Positions 1 to 9,943 of a stretch of DNA of 64,000 nt are shown one piece after another. The stretch is from Marinomonas posidonica IVIA-Po-181 (GTDB lineage: Bacteria; Pseudomonadota; Gammaproteobacteria; Pseudomonadales; Marinomonadaceae). Under the pieces are notes generated by a model, which saw only the letters and a program-made list of their open reading frames with translations, had not been told where the DNA came from and did not search any database. The DNA is taken from the NCBI RefSeq assembly GCF_000214215.1, contig NC_015559.1:1426001-1490000 (forward strand). Direction: 5' to 3'. Position 1 is the first letter of the stretch; each line of letters opens with the position of its first letter. A program made the position numbers and the translations under genes.

Positions 1-3000
1 TATTTGGCGTGACGTTTGTAATACTTCGCCATGTAAACTGTATTGATGGTGAATAACCGTGCCGGATAAATCATTTAATTGGTGCAAGGCACCCCATAAA
101 TTGCAGTCTTGCAATTCTGTTTGGGTTTTACCTTGTGCTAGCAGGTAATCTTCATAGAAAAATTGCTCGACCAGATTAAACTCGGTGAAAGCATCAATGA
201 CCTTAACCCCGGATAACTTTTTAACTTTAAGCTCTGTTTGTCGTTGCAGGCAATCATAATTAATTAGCTGGCAATAATTGCGAGCTGACAGAGAAATCAG
301 CTGTTTGCCATAGATATTGCTCAGGTGCCTTTCTATACCGGCATCCGTGCTGTCAATATAGATAGGGTCTTTTTGCCCCATGGGATAGCGGTATTTAAAG
401 TTGTAATAGTCTGTTTGGTTAACGTTATTGGACTGGTACAAACGTGGATCTATAGATGTGACGGTACGCCCTTGTATATCATTCGCTTCATAGGCAACTA
501 ATTGTTCCTGCTGCGCTTTATAGCGAATATCCCGAATGACAAACCCTAGATTATCCAGTGCTTTGATTTCCGGTGTATTGTAAAAAGCGGCGGCCTTATC
601 TAAAGCATCATTCTCATCTTGCTGTTGCTCGGTTGGCTTATCTGGGTAGTTGGCTTTGAAATTTTTGTAATAGTCGGAATCTACAAGGGTATCATTTTCA
701 TCAAAATGTTGTTCTAACCAGGGGCTGAATTCAACCTTGGAGAAAAAACCTTTCGGCGATACGGTTTTAATCACCCGGCCTAATGGGTCGTAGTAGAGCT
801 GGGTCGGTGGTGGGCAAGGTATATCTTGTTGATCTTCATATTCAGGTGTATTGATAAAATACGGCAGATATTGTTCTACGGCTTTGCCTTTATTGTTGTA
901 TACGGTACGGCCTGAAACTTGCCAGCGACTTGTTGGAAATTGTTGGACCTGATTATTTTCGGTTTTTAATTCGCCATTCGCTTCTCTGATAAAAGCGAGC
1001 CCAGGATCGGCTTTACGTTTTGTTGCCAATATATGGCCAAAGCCATCACTGTAGCTGACTTCTATTTGGCAATAGGGCGCGTTATGTTTTTGTGATGAAC
1101 AATAAAAGCTATTGCGAACCAGGTGAATAGAAGACGCCGGTTGCTTGCTTTGCACCCAGGCATGCAGGTTGTAATAGAAATAACTGCAAGCTCCCTGTAA
1201 ATAATCTTTGGGACTATGTATGACCTGCTCAAACGCTGGTGCCGCTTGTTGCTGATATTCTGCTTTTGTAGCGTCATGGCTATAAAGTGTCATACCACCA
1301 CTATTGACGCCTTTTTCGGTGCCGATTAAGGAGGTGACAATGACCTGCCCTAAAGGATCGAACAGTGCCTGGGAAATATTGTTATTCGGGTCAGTTAACT
1401 GGCATAGCTGGGCGCAGCGATAATCGTATACGGCCTTTGTGGTTAAACTATTTGTCGTGTCGATAAATTGCTGAGTTTCAGTGACAAACAAAGCATAATC
1501 ATCATAACTAAGGGTTTCCAATGCATACAGGTTGGAACTTGCTTCGACAAAAACATTCTCTGTTTTGCTGGGCTGGTAAAATTTGTGTTGATCATAAAAT
1601 TGCACTAAACCTTTATTCCACCAGTAGTTCGACTTTTGCTCAAACACATAACCGGCTTGTGATGTCAGGGTGTCTTCAGTAAGCCTATTAGCAAAGACGT
1701 CATCAATAAATTCTTGGCTGAATACGGCTTTTTCGTGATGATGTATAAGATTGATGGCGCAGGTTTCACCAAGCGGTAACGAGAGCGTTAAATCTTCATT
1801 CCAAAAGTAAGTTCGCTCCCAAGTTAATTGCCTGGCTTGTAATCTGTCGCCACTTACAGGCGCATCATATGGTGTGATGTTGTTTTGTTGCTGTAAATTT
1901 AACCCTGTGATCTTGTTTTTAAGTTCATCATAGCTGCAATAGTGATCACTTAATTCAAGGTTGAACAATTCCAGTTGTTGCTGCTCACAGGAAAGATGGT
2001 AATAGAGGTTACCTTGCACCGGGGTGACATATTTTTGTAAGCTGACGATCGCCTTGAGTGATGTTTGTTCCGGATAGAAGGTAACGTCAGGATCAGCACT
2101 ATTTCTGCGCGCCAGGCTAATGTCACAACTGACTAAAGGGTTACCGAACGTGTCTGTTGCCAGGATAAAGTGCTGCTGTACTCTTGGATCTTTTGGGTTT
2201 CTCTCATAATGGTATGAAATACTTTCCCGTGGGGTGACCATAAATACCGCATATTCTTGATCATTTCGCTCCTGATATAAACTTACCTCCTGGCAATGCT
2301 CCTCTACGGTATAAGGCATTTGATAAAGTTCTGGATTGTCTAGCGGATCATCGGCATACACTTCTGCCCTGATCACCGTACCTTTTAAGGCAGCATAGGC
2401 CTGATTGAGGGTTTTGTAGTCGTCGGTTACAACATTCATTCGTGCCGCAGGAAAGTCGTAGGCGTCTTTATCGCCATTAAAAAAAGCGCCTAATTTGTTG
2501 TCTGAGTGTTTATATGCATAAATTTGTTGTGCGGCACCATTAGCATACCAAGTCTTGGTATATACCGGTGGCGTATAGTATTTTTTCTCAAGATCTTGTC
2601 TTTGTGCGGAGCTTTGTTGTTGAAATTTGTCATAGGTTTCGCTATCCCAGGTTTCAACAAAACCAAAGCCATAAAACTCTTTCTCTTCGTGGTCATAATA
2701 ACCATCATGGTAGGCAAAGCGCGTCGCTGTCTTAAGGCCTGTGATTTGGTCAATGTTAGTGGTTTTAGCCACCAACTGTACCGGGAAGGGCAGCTGGGTT
2801 CGCCAAGGGGTACCTACTTTTTTATCTTCAAGGTAGAAGTGGGTAGAGCTGCAATATTCTATTATTGAAACAGCGCCCATATTGTTATCAATTTCATTGA
2901 GCAGGTAAGGCTTGATAGTCGATTTAGATTTCCCATCTACCATTGAGTCGCCGACAAAATTATAAAAATAGTGTTTGGGGGTCGGGAGTATCTTGGTATA

Positions 3001-5010
3001 CACCAGGCAGCTGGTACCATTACCTAAAACATCCGAAAATTGTATCTGATCGATAGCACTGTATTGGCACTGCTCAGGTAAAGGGATGGTGATCGCATCT
3101 GAAAATGCATTACCGCCCTGGTTAATATACAGGCTAACTTGTGTAGGCTGTACATAAATAAGATCTGTTGTGCCTGAGCCATCAATATCCGCTAAAAATA
3201 GTCTTTTCGCGTCAAAGTCATCACCAAAATCAGGCGCTGATTCTAAACTGACTTTATCGCCATATTTCCCAAAGCCTAAAGAAGGCCAACATTCAACGCT
3301 ATTTTTAGTGATTTTTACACGATGAGGAAGCCCGTCTCCGAAAAGGTTGGTAAAACCAACGTGCTCCTTGGGGTAATTTTTTTTGATGGATGGAAAGCCT
3401 TGAGCTTTGGTCACTCTGTTTTCACATCCATACCCTTGCTTACCAGATGACGGGTAAATATGGAGCGCTTCTTGGTTTACTAAAAGGAGATCGGTTTTGC
3501 CATTATTACTGAGCCCGGCCATTTCCATATCCGGGTTGGCATAATCGGTAGGGTATCGCTCAAAAGCTTGGTATTGCTGCCAAATTGGGCTTGGCGCTTT
3601 GCTTTCCAGGTGACGGCCTCTTTGATAAAAGCCGGTACGATTAGTATTTTTTACAACCAGCTCTAACTGGCCATTACCTTCAAGGTCAACGAGGGTTGTC
3701 TGGGCGTTTTGGAAGTTTTGATCAACAGGGAAATGTGTGAGGGTTGTTGGCAGAGCATAGTGTCCGTTTCCTTCGGGTTCACAATATAACAAACTTTCAG
3801 CATTGCTATATAACAATCCAGATATACCTTCTCCTTTTAAATCAACTGGTTGAAAACCAGAAGTGTTCAAATAACCAGGAATGCTGGCACTGTCAATCGC
3901 CAACTCTTTGTAAACAGGGGCGTCGGGCAGGTTAAATTCTGAAAACTTAAACTCAAGCGGGGGCATGGACTGAATGTCGTATGGTGACTCAGCGGCTGTT
4001 CCTGCTCTTTTATAGCCTGTTTCTATAACGCTTTGTAAAAGTGAAATATTACTGTTATTCGACAGGCTATAGTTAAGGTTGAGAGTTTTGACCAGGCAGT
4101 GGTCACCAAGCTCAGCCTTAAAGTGATGAAACAACAATATATTTTGACATAAACGCCTGGTGCGTATTTCAAAAGTACTTTTGTAAGAAGAAAAAGGATC
4201 TGGTCGGTAAGACCAAGTTTTCGAAGGGCTGTAAGGGTCATGGCCGCCTTGCGTTAAATTTGACAGATCATATTGGCCATAATCAAAAATGACCTCAAAA
4301 GCATATTGCTCTTTACCGCTCGCATCCAAGAAGTTGCCATACTGAATGTTTTGGATGTATTTATTGGTTAAAGCCCTGCCAACTTCGTAACCTTGGTCGC
4401 CTACTCCTGCATTGTCTTCCTGAACGTAGTGGTAGAGGATTTTATTTTCTTTCGAGTCAACAGTGCTTTCGATAAGCCATTCAAAAATGTGGGCAGGATT
4501 TTCCTTATCGAAAATTCGTGCCGCAGGGTTAAGCCCATAGACAGATGTAATATTGTTCGCGCTGGTTACTTTCCAGTATGCGCTACTTTTATCTGCTTTT
4601 AGATAATACTCAATCAGGGAAAACGCGCTTTCAACTCGTGGTAGGTATTGGCTGATCAAGTAACCGTCTTCCTGCCGCTGGCTTTCGCTTTTAGGCGTCA
4701 GTACTTCGCCATCGAGCATAAAAATATCATCGCCATTAAATTGCGGCAGCCCTTTTTCTGTACGAATAGATATTTTAGACAGGTTGATCGAACAGCCGAG
4801 GCCAAAAATGCCATTACCAGTACCTGAATTGTAAGAGAGAGATAACTGGGGCTCTAGACCGCGGGCATGTGTCAGCGGGATGGGGATGTTGAAGTTTCCA
4901 GTGCCGGTAAAAGCACTTGCTTTAAAAGTTTCACCAAGAGATTTAAGGCTGCCACCGCCATCAGGGAGGCTTATTTTTTGCGCGGTTATCGTGTTGCTTG
5001 ATTGGTCCAT
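1..5010 (-). CDS. Tc-toxin B/C-type protein (SpvB/TcdB-like), 3' end outside window
   Basis: The frame opens at ATG 5010 behind an AAAGGG-type ribosome site and stays open for 1670 codons to the window edge, so the C-terminus is missing. The first ~340 residues look like the SpvB/TcB N-terminal domain (SYNSGTGNG, FGLGC). FG-GAP/VCBS-like repeats follow from about residue 440 (DLEGNGQLELVV). YYDPLGRVIKTVSPKGFF near residue 1406 resembles the end of TcB subunits, but the frame continues into TcC/Rhs-like sequence. Known TcB and TcC form a hollow cocoon that holds a toxic C-terminal domain and docks on a TcA pore. No TcA gene is visible here. The overlapping short frames are shadows. The family call is strong; target and toxicity are unknown. 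Confidence 0.9.
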   Translation of the reverse strand, partial: MDQSSNTITAQKISLPDGGGSLKSLGETFKASAFTGTGNFNIPIPLTHARGLEPQLSLSYNSGTGNGIFGLGCSINLSKISIRTEKGLPQFNGDDIFMLDGEVLTPKSESQRQEDGYLISQYLPRVESAFSLIEYYLKADKSSAYWKVTSANNITSVYGLNPAARIFDKENPAHIFEWLIESTVDSKENKILYHYVQEDNAGVGDQGYEVGRALTNKYIQNIQYGNFLDASGKEQYAFEVIFDYGQYDLSNLTQGGHDPYSPSKTWSYRPDPFSSYKSTFEIRTRRLCQNILLFHHFKAELGDHCLVKTLNLNYSLSNNSNISLLQSVIETGYKRAGTAAESPYDIQSMPPLEFKFSEFNLPDAPVYKELAIDSASIPGYLNTSGFQPVDLKGEGISGLLYSNAESLLYCEPEGNGHYALPTTLTHFPVDQNFQNAQTTLVDLEGNGQLELVVKNTNRTGFYQRGRHLESKAPSPIWQQYQAFERYPTDYANPDMEMAGLSNNGKTDLLLVNQEALHIYPSSGKQGYGCENRVTKAQGFPSIKKNYPKEHVGFTNLFGDGLPHRVKITKNSVECWPSLGFGKYGDKVSLESAPDFGDDFDAKRLFLADIDGSGTTDLIYVQPTQVSLYINQGGNAFSDAITIPLPEQCQYSAIDQIQFSDVLGNGTSCLVYTKILPTPKHYFYNFVGDSMVDGKSKSTIKPYLLNEIDNNMGAVSIIEYCSSTHFYLEDKKVGTPWRTQLPFPVQLVAKTTNIDQITGLKTATRFAYHDGYYDHEEKEFYGFGFVETWDSETYDKFQQQSSAQRQDLEKKYYTPPVYTKTWYANGAAQQIYAYKHSDNKLGAFFNGDKDAYDFPAARMNVVTDDYKTLNQAYAALKGTVIRAEVYADDPLDNPELYQMPYTVEEHCQEVSLYQERNDQEYAVFMVTPRESISYHYERNPKDPRVQQHFILATDTFGNPLVSCDISLARRNSADPDVTFYPEQTSLKAIVSLQKYVTPVQGNLYYHLSCEQQQLELFNLELSDHYCSYDELKNKITGLNLQQQNNITPYDAPVSGDRLQARQLTWERTYFWNEDLTLSLPLGETCAINLIHHHEKAVFSQEFIDDVFANRLTEDTLTSQAGYVFEQKSNYWWNKGLVQFYDQHKFYQPSKTENVFVEASSNLYALETLSYDDYALFVTETQQFIDTTNSLTTKAVYDYRCAQLCQLTDPNNNISQALFDPLGQVIVTSLIGTEKGVNSGGMTLYSHDATKAEYQQQAAPAFEQVIHSPKDYLQGACSYFYYNLHAWVQSKQPASSIHLVRNSFYCSSQKHNAPYCQIEVSYSDGFGHILATKRKADPGLAFIREANGELKTENNQVQQFPTSRWQVSGRTVYNNKGKAVEQYLPYFINTPEYEDQQDIPCPPPTQLYYDPLGRVIKTVSPKGFFSKVEFSPWLEQHFDENDTLVDSDYYKNFKANYPDKPTEQQQDENDALDKAAAFYNTPEIKALDNLGFVIRDIRYKAQQEQLVAYEANDIQGRTVTSIDPRLYQSNNVNQTDYYNFKYRYPMGQKDPIYIDSTDAGIERHLSNIYGKQLISLSARNYCQLINYDCLQRQTELKVKKLSGVKVIDAFTEFNLVEQFFYEDYLLAQGKTQTELQDCNLWGALHQLNDLSGTVIHHQYSLHGEVLQTSRQI

Positions 5011-5142
5011 TCCATGGCCCTTTCTAAAATTATAAAAATGTTATGTGATGAAATAACAGCCTATTGACTATTAACCGATTATCTCTTTTTATCAAGTATT
5101 AATTCATAATAAATATAATTTAATTTAATGTAACCAGAGAAG

Positions 5143-6032
5143 TCAAAAAGTCTGCTGCAATGTTATAAATAAACTCTCGCCTAGTTTTACACAGCCATGA
5201 TGATCCCAGTCACTCTTACTGTTAGGGCTTTGTAGGTTTTTATAAGATGCTTCTAATAGTAGTGAGGTTGCGCCAAAGGTCTCAAAAACAAAGCCAGTGG
5301 CTGTTTTAGACTTACCACAGCCAGAATCACAACAAGATGTTCCACCGCTTGTCTTATATGAATCATAGTCATACTCTACTTGGAAATTAGTATCAATTTC
5401 TGCCTGCAATTGTTTAAACTTTTCACCAGCCAACTTTACGCTTTTAGACATCATAAAGTTGTGTAGAATAGCTTCGCCACCATGAATATCAAAGAAAAAA
5501 TCGACTCCATATTGAAGCATTGCTGCTTGCAGCCAGTACACTTCTGGACACATATCTTGAGACGGTTCTGCCCAACAACGATTTAAATTTTTACCTAGAG
5601 CATTGGTTCTGTGGTTACCAATTAGGCTAACATCTGGGTTCATATTAGCCACAATAAAAAATGTATATTTCTCAAATAGATCAGTTGTATCACTTGAATA
5701 TAGTGATTTTATAAAACCTTCTAAAATCCACTGTGCCATCGACTCTCCAGGATGCTGACGAGCGATTAACCAAATATTTTTTTATTTGGGCTGTATTCTC
5801 CAACGGTAATCAAATCAACATTATTGCCTAATAGCGACTGAGTCACTGGCTGCACTTTGACAAATACCAGTTGTTCAATGTCTTGCAGCAATAGTTTTTG
5901 GCGCTGTAAAGAGTAGGGCACAAAATAAGCGTAAAATACTGTTGTTTGCCAGCTTAACAGGCCACCCACCTTTAAAAGCCAGTCCTCATGCGGGATTGGC
6001 TTTTTTTCTCTTTTCTCCTTCAAATTAGTCAC
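5143..6032 (-). pseudogene. M14 zinc carboxypeptidase, frameshifted and 5'-truncated
   Basis: Two minus-strand frames (6032-5766 and 5739-5143) encode consecutive parts of an M14 carboxypeptidase of the cytosolic-carboxypeptidase-like type. The first gives the AYFVPYS segment. The second starts at MAQW, NMNPDVSLIGNHRTNALG, and holds DIHGGEA (zinc His) and LLLEASYKN (candidate catalytic Glu). Between them, in the shifted frame, lies IARQHPGES, which carries the zinc His/Glu pair. The break falls at a run of seven A; one more A, or a -1 slip, restores the reading frame. The usual N-terminal beta domain is absent, and the first ~30 residues run through a hairpin at 5974-6007, so the 5' part is probably foreign. 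Most likely a decaying gene; slippage-dependent expression is the alternative. Confidence 0.75.
5974..6007 (+). terminator. Hairpin plus T-run, terminator-like
   Basis: AAAAGCCA..TGGCTTTT arms surround a short loop and are followed by seven T on the plus strand. It lies inside the dubious 5' part of the M14 remnant, which suggests that this end is not original coding sequence. Confidence 0.45.
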
Positions 6033-6147
6033 GCGGATAACAACCCGTTATCAATAATGTAGTTGATCAAGGTGGAAATTTGACGGTTTAAAAATATGCT
6101 GTATATTTGACCAGTACTGTTTATTTCTCATAGAAGAGAGGTCTGTC

Positions 6148-7119
6148 ATGCCAAGAGCCAGAAATCAGTAAATTAGTTTAGACGATACGCCCTACTATCA
6201 TTGTGTCTCAAGGTGTGTTCGTAGGGCGTTTTTGTGTGGAGAAGATCCAGTATCTGGTGCAAGCTTTGAGCACCGCCGTGGTTGGGTCGAAGGGCGTTTG
6301 CTATTTCTAGCCAGTGTCTTTGCCATTGATATTTGTGCTTATTCGGTCATGAGTAATCATCTTCATGTGGTGTTGCATATCAATGCAGAAAAAGCCGCGA
6401 AGTGGTCTACATTAGAGGTTCTGCAAAGATGGCATAAGCTACATAAAGGCACACTTTTTACTCAGCAATACGTCAGGGGCGAAGCGCAACCGGACTATGC
6501 TTTGGCCTTGGTTGAAAGATCTGTTGAAACCTTCAGAAATCGATTAATGGACATTAGTTGGTTTATGAAGGAATTAAATGAGCCTATCGCCCGACAAGCC
6601 AATTTTGAAGACCAATGTACAGGCAGGTTTTGGGAAGGGCGCTTCAAGTCTCAAGCTCTGCTTGATGAAGCTGCATTAGCAGCTTGTATGGCCTACGTTG
6701 ACCTCAATCCATTAAGAGCAAAAATCAATGCAACACCTGAAACCTCAGATTTCACCAGCGTTAAAAAACGTATCGACACCGCAAAGCATCAAAAACAACC
6801 GACACCGCTTTATCCTTTTGTTGGAAAACCCAGAAAAGACATGCCAGATGGCTTGCCATTTGACTTAACAGATTACCTTGAACTGGTTGATATGACGGGG
6901 CGCATCATCCGAGAAGACAAACGAGGTACGATAGACGCTTCTTTGTTACCGATTTTGCAACGGCTTAATATTTCATCTGATAACTGGCTCTGCATCACCA
7001 CAGAGTTTGGCGCGAGAACGGGCAATGTGGTTGGTAATGAGCTGTCGATTAACCATTATTGTGAGTCTAACCACAGACAGCGTAAACCACCTGAGCGAAG
7101 TCGAAAACTCCTTGCTTAA
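6148..7119 (+). pseudogene. RAYT / IS200-like Y1 transposase with in-frame stop at codon 8
   Basis: Reading from ATG 6148 gives MPRARNQ, then TAA at 6169, then ISLDDTPYYHCVSRCVRRAF in the same frame; this is the usual start of REP-associated tyrosine transposases. The rest (ATG 6232 to 7119, 295 residues) is open and holds the HUH motif in MSNHLHVVLH and a candidate catalytic Tyr in AYVDLNPLRA. The family nicks and joins single-stranded REP hairpins. Starting at 6232 would remove the first beta strand of the fold, so the nonsense codon probably inactivates it unless suppressed. No terminal repeats were identified. A dispersed repeat lies just downstream at 7335. Confidence 0.8.
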
Positions 7120-7334
7120 ACTAAACCCAATTCCAAGGAAAAACACCTTTCTAAAGCCTATTGGTGGCTATCCTTCGTTTTAAATTCGTGAAAAACGCTT
7201 TTTCAGACGCTTTATCGGTTATTTCTCAACCTTTTTTCTGAAAACTTCCTACAAGGCAATGAATCGACAAGACTGGTGGTTTTGGGGAGCGTTTATTCCT
7301 AAGAAAACAGTAAGGTGTGTGTCCAACCAAACTT

Positions 7335-7493
7335 GGCTTTGGTTGGGGAGCATTTTTCCGCCCTGCTAGGCGGGTTACTTTTGCCTAGCGCCACAAAAGT
7401 AACCAAAAAGTCGCTTAAATCCTTTCGCGCATTCAGGAACGCGTCGAGAATTGTCTCAAGAAGCTCATTATCTCTTTTTACGTTTAAAAGCCC
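7335..7493 (+). repeat. Dispersed ~160-bp repeat, copy 1 (downstream of RAYT)
   Basis: It begins GGCTTTGGTTGGGGAGCAT, then has a CCGCC-CTGCTA-GGCGG hairpin, then the blocks CGCTTAAATCCTTTCGCGC and TTATCTCTTTTTACGTTTAA. The same blocks recur in order at 12733-12973 and partly at 23156-23260. Short frames across it (PPSRAEKCSPTKA peptides) come from the repeat and are not genes. Its position beside a RAYT suggests a REP/BIME-like element; this is inference. Confidence 0.65.
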
Positions 7494-7913
7494 TGACAAC
7501 CTTTTAATAGCAGAATTTCAACCACTGTTCTAACATGGGATACAAGAAAGGGATGTGCAAACGATTCGATAAGAAAATTTCCTTCCTAGTTTATTTACAC
7601 ATCCTAGTTTATAAAAGGTACATTTCGATCTTTTGCTAAGTGAAAAAATAGTGATGACAGGATAGATAAGACAGTGACTTGGAAATTCTTGGTTTAACAT
7701 TGTTTCGTTGAAAACGCCAAAATGATTAGAACCAAGTCAGCGACTGTTATTTGTAGTAAAAGCATCAGGGATAGAGGTAAGTAATACCTTACAAAAAATC
7801 CGAATAGATGGCTGTAAAACTACTCTTGTTAATACTTGATTTTGCTTGCAAAAATCGGAGTGTCCATAGATGTTATGTGTATAGCAGATACCAGTATTTA
7901 ATCTAAGGAATAT
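7494..7913. other. Non-coding stretch before first cassette
   Basis: AT-rich sequence with no supported gene. TGTTATGTG near 7870 resembles the right arm of an attC site and may mark the left edge of the first cassette. No integron integrase, or remnant of one, was recognised here on either strand. Confidence 0.4.
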
Positions 7914-8345
7914 ATGAAAGGTTCATGCAATTGTGGAAACGTGAGTTTTGAAATTTCAGGTGATATACCTGATTTATACCAATGTCATTGTAAGTTATGT
8001 CAAAAACAATCTGGCTCAACTTCTAATACTGCAACTATCGTAAAAGAATCAGATTTTAAATGGGTATCAGGAACTGATTCAATTAGCCATTGGAAAAAAG
8101 ATTCTGGGTTTACTTCTCATTTTTGTAAACAGTGCGGTTGTCCTGTTCCAAATAGGCTTAGGGAATATGACCTTTATTGGGTACCTATGGGGCTAGTCGA
8201 AAACTTTGACATTAAAATAACCACTCACCTGTGTTGCAGTTCAAAAGCTAACTGGGAAAATATTCCCGATGGTGGTGTCAAGCATAATGAAATGCCAACT
8301 GACCTTGATGATTTTATAAAAAGCCTTCAAAAAAATCAGGTGTAA
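7914..8345 (+). CDS. GFA-family zinc protein (cassette)
   Basis: A 143-residue protein with the glutathione-dependent formaldehyde-activating (GFA/CENP-V) fold. CNCGNVSF at the N-terminus, CHCKLCQKQSGS, and CKQCGCPVPNR supply the zinc-binding cysteines. AAGGA lies 6 bases before the ATG. Family members bind structural zinc and some act on glutathione adducts, but most are uncharacterised, so no substrate is assigned. It is the first gene of the cassette array and is followed at once by an attC-like site. Confidence 0.8.
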   Translation: MKGSCNCGNVSFEISGDIPDLYQCHCKLCQKQSGSTSNTATIVKESDFKWVSGTDSISHWKKDSGFTSHFCKQCGCPVPNRLREYDLYWVPMGLVENFDIKITTHLCCSSKANWENIPDGGVKHNEMPTDLDDFIKSLQKNQV

Positions 8346-8352
8346 TATACTC

Positions 8353-8450
8353 ATAACAAGAATTTAAAGCGGGACTGCTAACTGTTTGCTCGGTTTCGCT
8401 ACGCTACACAATTTAGCAAATAATTATCAGCCCCTTAAATGGGCGTTAAT
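8353..8450 (+). other. attC site 1
   Basis: Left arm ATAACAAG and right arm GGGCGTTAAT bound about 100 bp with internal complementarity. It is closely similar to the site at 20519-20622 (shared blocks TTTCGCTA, GCTACACA and TTATCAGCCCCTTAAATGG), as expected for a family of cassette recombination sites. Confidence 0.75.
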
Positions 8451-8470
8451 TGTCTAAGTAGGAGGGGAAT

Positions 8471-8956
8471 TTGTCTTTAGTTATAAGGAAAGCAAAGATT
8501 GAAGATGCTTCAGTTATTTTGCGGTTTGTGAAGGAACTTGCTAGATACGAAGAAGCTGAGCAAGAAGTTACAGCAACGGTGTCTATGATTGAGGAATCAA
8601 TTTTCTCAAAAGACTCGACAACTCATGCTCTGATTTGCGAAAGGGGTAATGAGCCCATTGGTTTTGCAGTTTATTTTTTTAATTATTCCACATGGCAAGG
8701 CAAGAATGGCCTTTACCTAGAAGATTTGTATGTATCTGAGAGTGAAAGAGGGAGTGGTGCAGGTAAACGGTTACTCGGGTATTTGGCACATGAAGCAATA
8801 AAAAATGATTGTGGAAGGTTTGAATGGAATGTACTTCATTGGAACGAACCTGCAATCCAGTTTTATAAGTCACTTGGAGCTGTAGAAAAGAGTGAATGGA
8901 GAGGTTATCAGCTTACAGGTGAAAGCCTTTTAGCATTGGCTGAAACTGCCAATTAA
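8471..8956 (+). CDS. GNAT N-acetyltransferase (cassette)
   Basis: 161 residues, starting with TTG 8471 behind GGAGGGG. It has a complete GNAT fold: an N-terminal IRKAKIEDASVILRFV strand/helix, LYLEDLYVSESERGSGAGKRLL (motif A, acetyl-CoA pyrophosphate loop) and WNEPAIQFYKSLGA (motif B). The sequence resembles the diamine/spermidine N-acetyltransferase branch, but the acceptor cannot be fixed from sequence. It is a cassette gene without an evident promoter of its own. The downstream attC-like site is imperfect. Confidence 0.85.
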   Translation: MSLVIRKAKIEDASVILRFVKELARYEEAEQEVTATVSMIEESIFSKDSTTHALICERGNEPIGFAVYFFNYSTWQGKNGLYLEDLYVSESERGSGAGKRLLGYLAHEAIKNDCGRFEWNVLHWNEPAIQFYKSLGAVEKSEWRGYQLTGESLLALAETAN

Positions 8957-9013
8957 CAAAGAATTGTTGTTCAAGCCCAGAATTCTTGCTTCGCAAGCGG
9001 ACTCGTTATCACT
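8954..9013 (+). other. Degenerate attC-like site
   Basis: The left arm ATTAACAAAG is good and the centre has a TTGCTTCGCAAG hairpin, but the right end (CTCGTTATCAC) departs from the GTTRRRY core. It may no longer recombine. Confidence 0.4.
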
Positions 9014-9056
9014 CACCGCAAAATAAAAACCTTTATATGCCTACAAGGAGTCAACA

Positions 9057-9464
9057 ATGGTTATTAATTTAAAGGAAGTTGACGGAGTAAAAATACAATT
9101 AAAACACAAGGCTACTTGCCATTGTGGTGCAGTTGAAATTGAACTCGAATTACCCGAAGGGTTAGTTGACGTGCGTCGCTGTGATTGCTCTATGTGTCGC
9201 AGACGAGGCGCAATAGCTGCTTCTGTGCCGTTGTCTGGTATCAACATTGTCAAAGGTTCCGAGGTGCTAAAGCTCTATCAATTTAATACCAAAACTGCAA
9301 AGCACTATTTTTGTAGTCAGTGCGGTATTTATACCCATCATCAACGCAGGTCAAACCCAACTCAATATGGGTTTAATGTTGCTTGTCTTGAAGGTATAAA
9401 TCCTCTAAAAATACAAGGTATCCCAACTTATGACGGTGTCAACCATCCAGCAGACCGTGGGTAA
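9057..9464 (+). CDS. GFA-family zinc protein (second, cassette)
   Basis: 135 residues. ATG 9057 follows AAGGAG at a good distance. Cysteine motifs CHCGAVEI, CDCSMCRRRGA and CSQCGIYTHH mark a GFA/CENP-V-fold protein, a different subfamily from the cassette at 7914. The end of the gene runs into the left arm of an attC-like site (CACATAACG) whose right half has been replaced by REP and RAYT-remnant sequence. Substrate unknown. Confidence 0.8.
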   Translation: MVINLKEVDGVKIQLKHKATCHCGAVEIELELPEGLVDVRRCDCSMCRRRGAIAASVPLSGINIVKGSEVLKLYQFNTKTAKHYFCSQCGIYTHHQRRSNPTQYGFNVACLEGINPLKIQGIPTYDGVNHPADRG

Positions 9465-9489
9465 TGCACATAACGAAACTAAGGAACTA

Positions 9490-9540
9490 AAGGAGAACTA
9501 AAGGGGTCAAAGCCTTTTATCCGATACCTAGGCATTTGTT
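9490..9540 (+). repeat. REP element (GGGGTCAAAGCC type)
   Basis: ACTAAAGGGGTCAAAGCC followed by TTTTATCCGATACC. The inverted form AAAGGGCTTTGACCC lies at 9855-9869, so two REPs flank the RAYT remnant. Related copies occur near 12576, 12660, 20434 and 24327. Confidence 0.6.
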
Positions 9541-9582
9541 ATCGTGATACGTTAATTCTTTACATCAATTTCAAGGAGGAAA

Positions 9583-9868
9583 TGATGCCAAGATGTCATA
9601 ACTCAGGAAACAGAGAGATCATGTTTTTAAAGCCGCACTTTTTGTTTGAGGCGCTTGGAAGGAGCAAAGAAGAAAGGTCTTCTGCTTATCTGAAGTTATT
9701 TTAAGGGCATATAGAGACTCAAGATATGAATTTAATTCGTGAGGCTTAGTAGACTTATTCGTACCTTCCTTAGGTAATGATTTCTTTAAAGAACAAATAG
9801 AAAAACAACTGCAGCGCAAAGTTGGGATGCCTAGAAGAGGGCGGCCAAATAAAAAAGGGCTTTGACCC
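9583..9868 (+). pseudogene. Remnant of a Y1 (RAYT-like) transposase, internally deleted
   Basis: From ATG 9583: MPRCHNSGNREIMF gives the N-terminal part of the family. It then jumps straight to ALGRSKEERSSAYLKLF, HIETQDMNLIREA and, in other frames, FKEQIEKQLQRKVGMPRRGRPNKKG, which resemble the C-terminal end. The HUH motif and catalytic Tyr are gone. It is flanked by inverted REP copies. A dead element, probably the former source of the scattered REPs. Confidence 0.6.
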
Positions 9869-9943
9869 TGAGGGATCCTTAAGGGTTTTGCAGCATTTAA
9901 GTTGTGTCATAATGTTTTAATCGATCAGGCCAAAGAGACGATA

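Noticed and set aside
2506..2868. 120-codon plus-strand frame
   Set aside because: Lies wholly inside the Tc-toxin gene on the other strand; a shadow.
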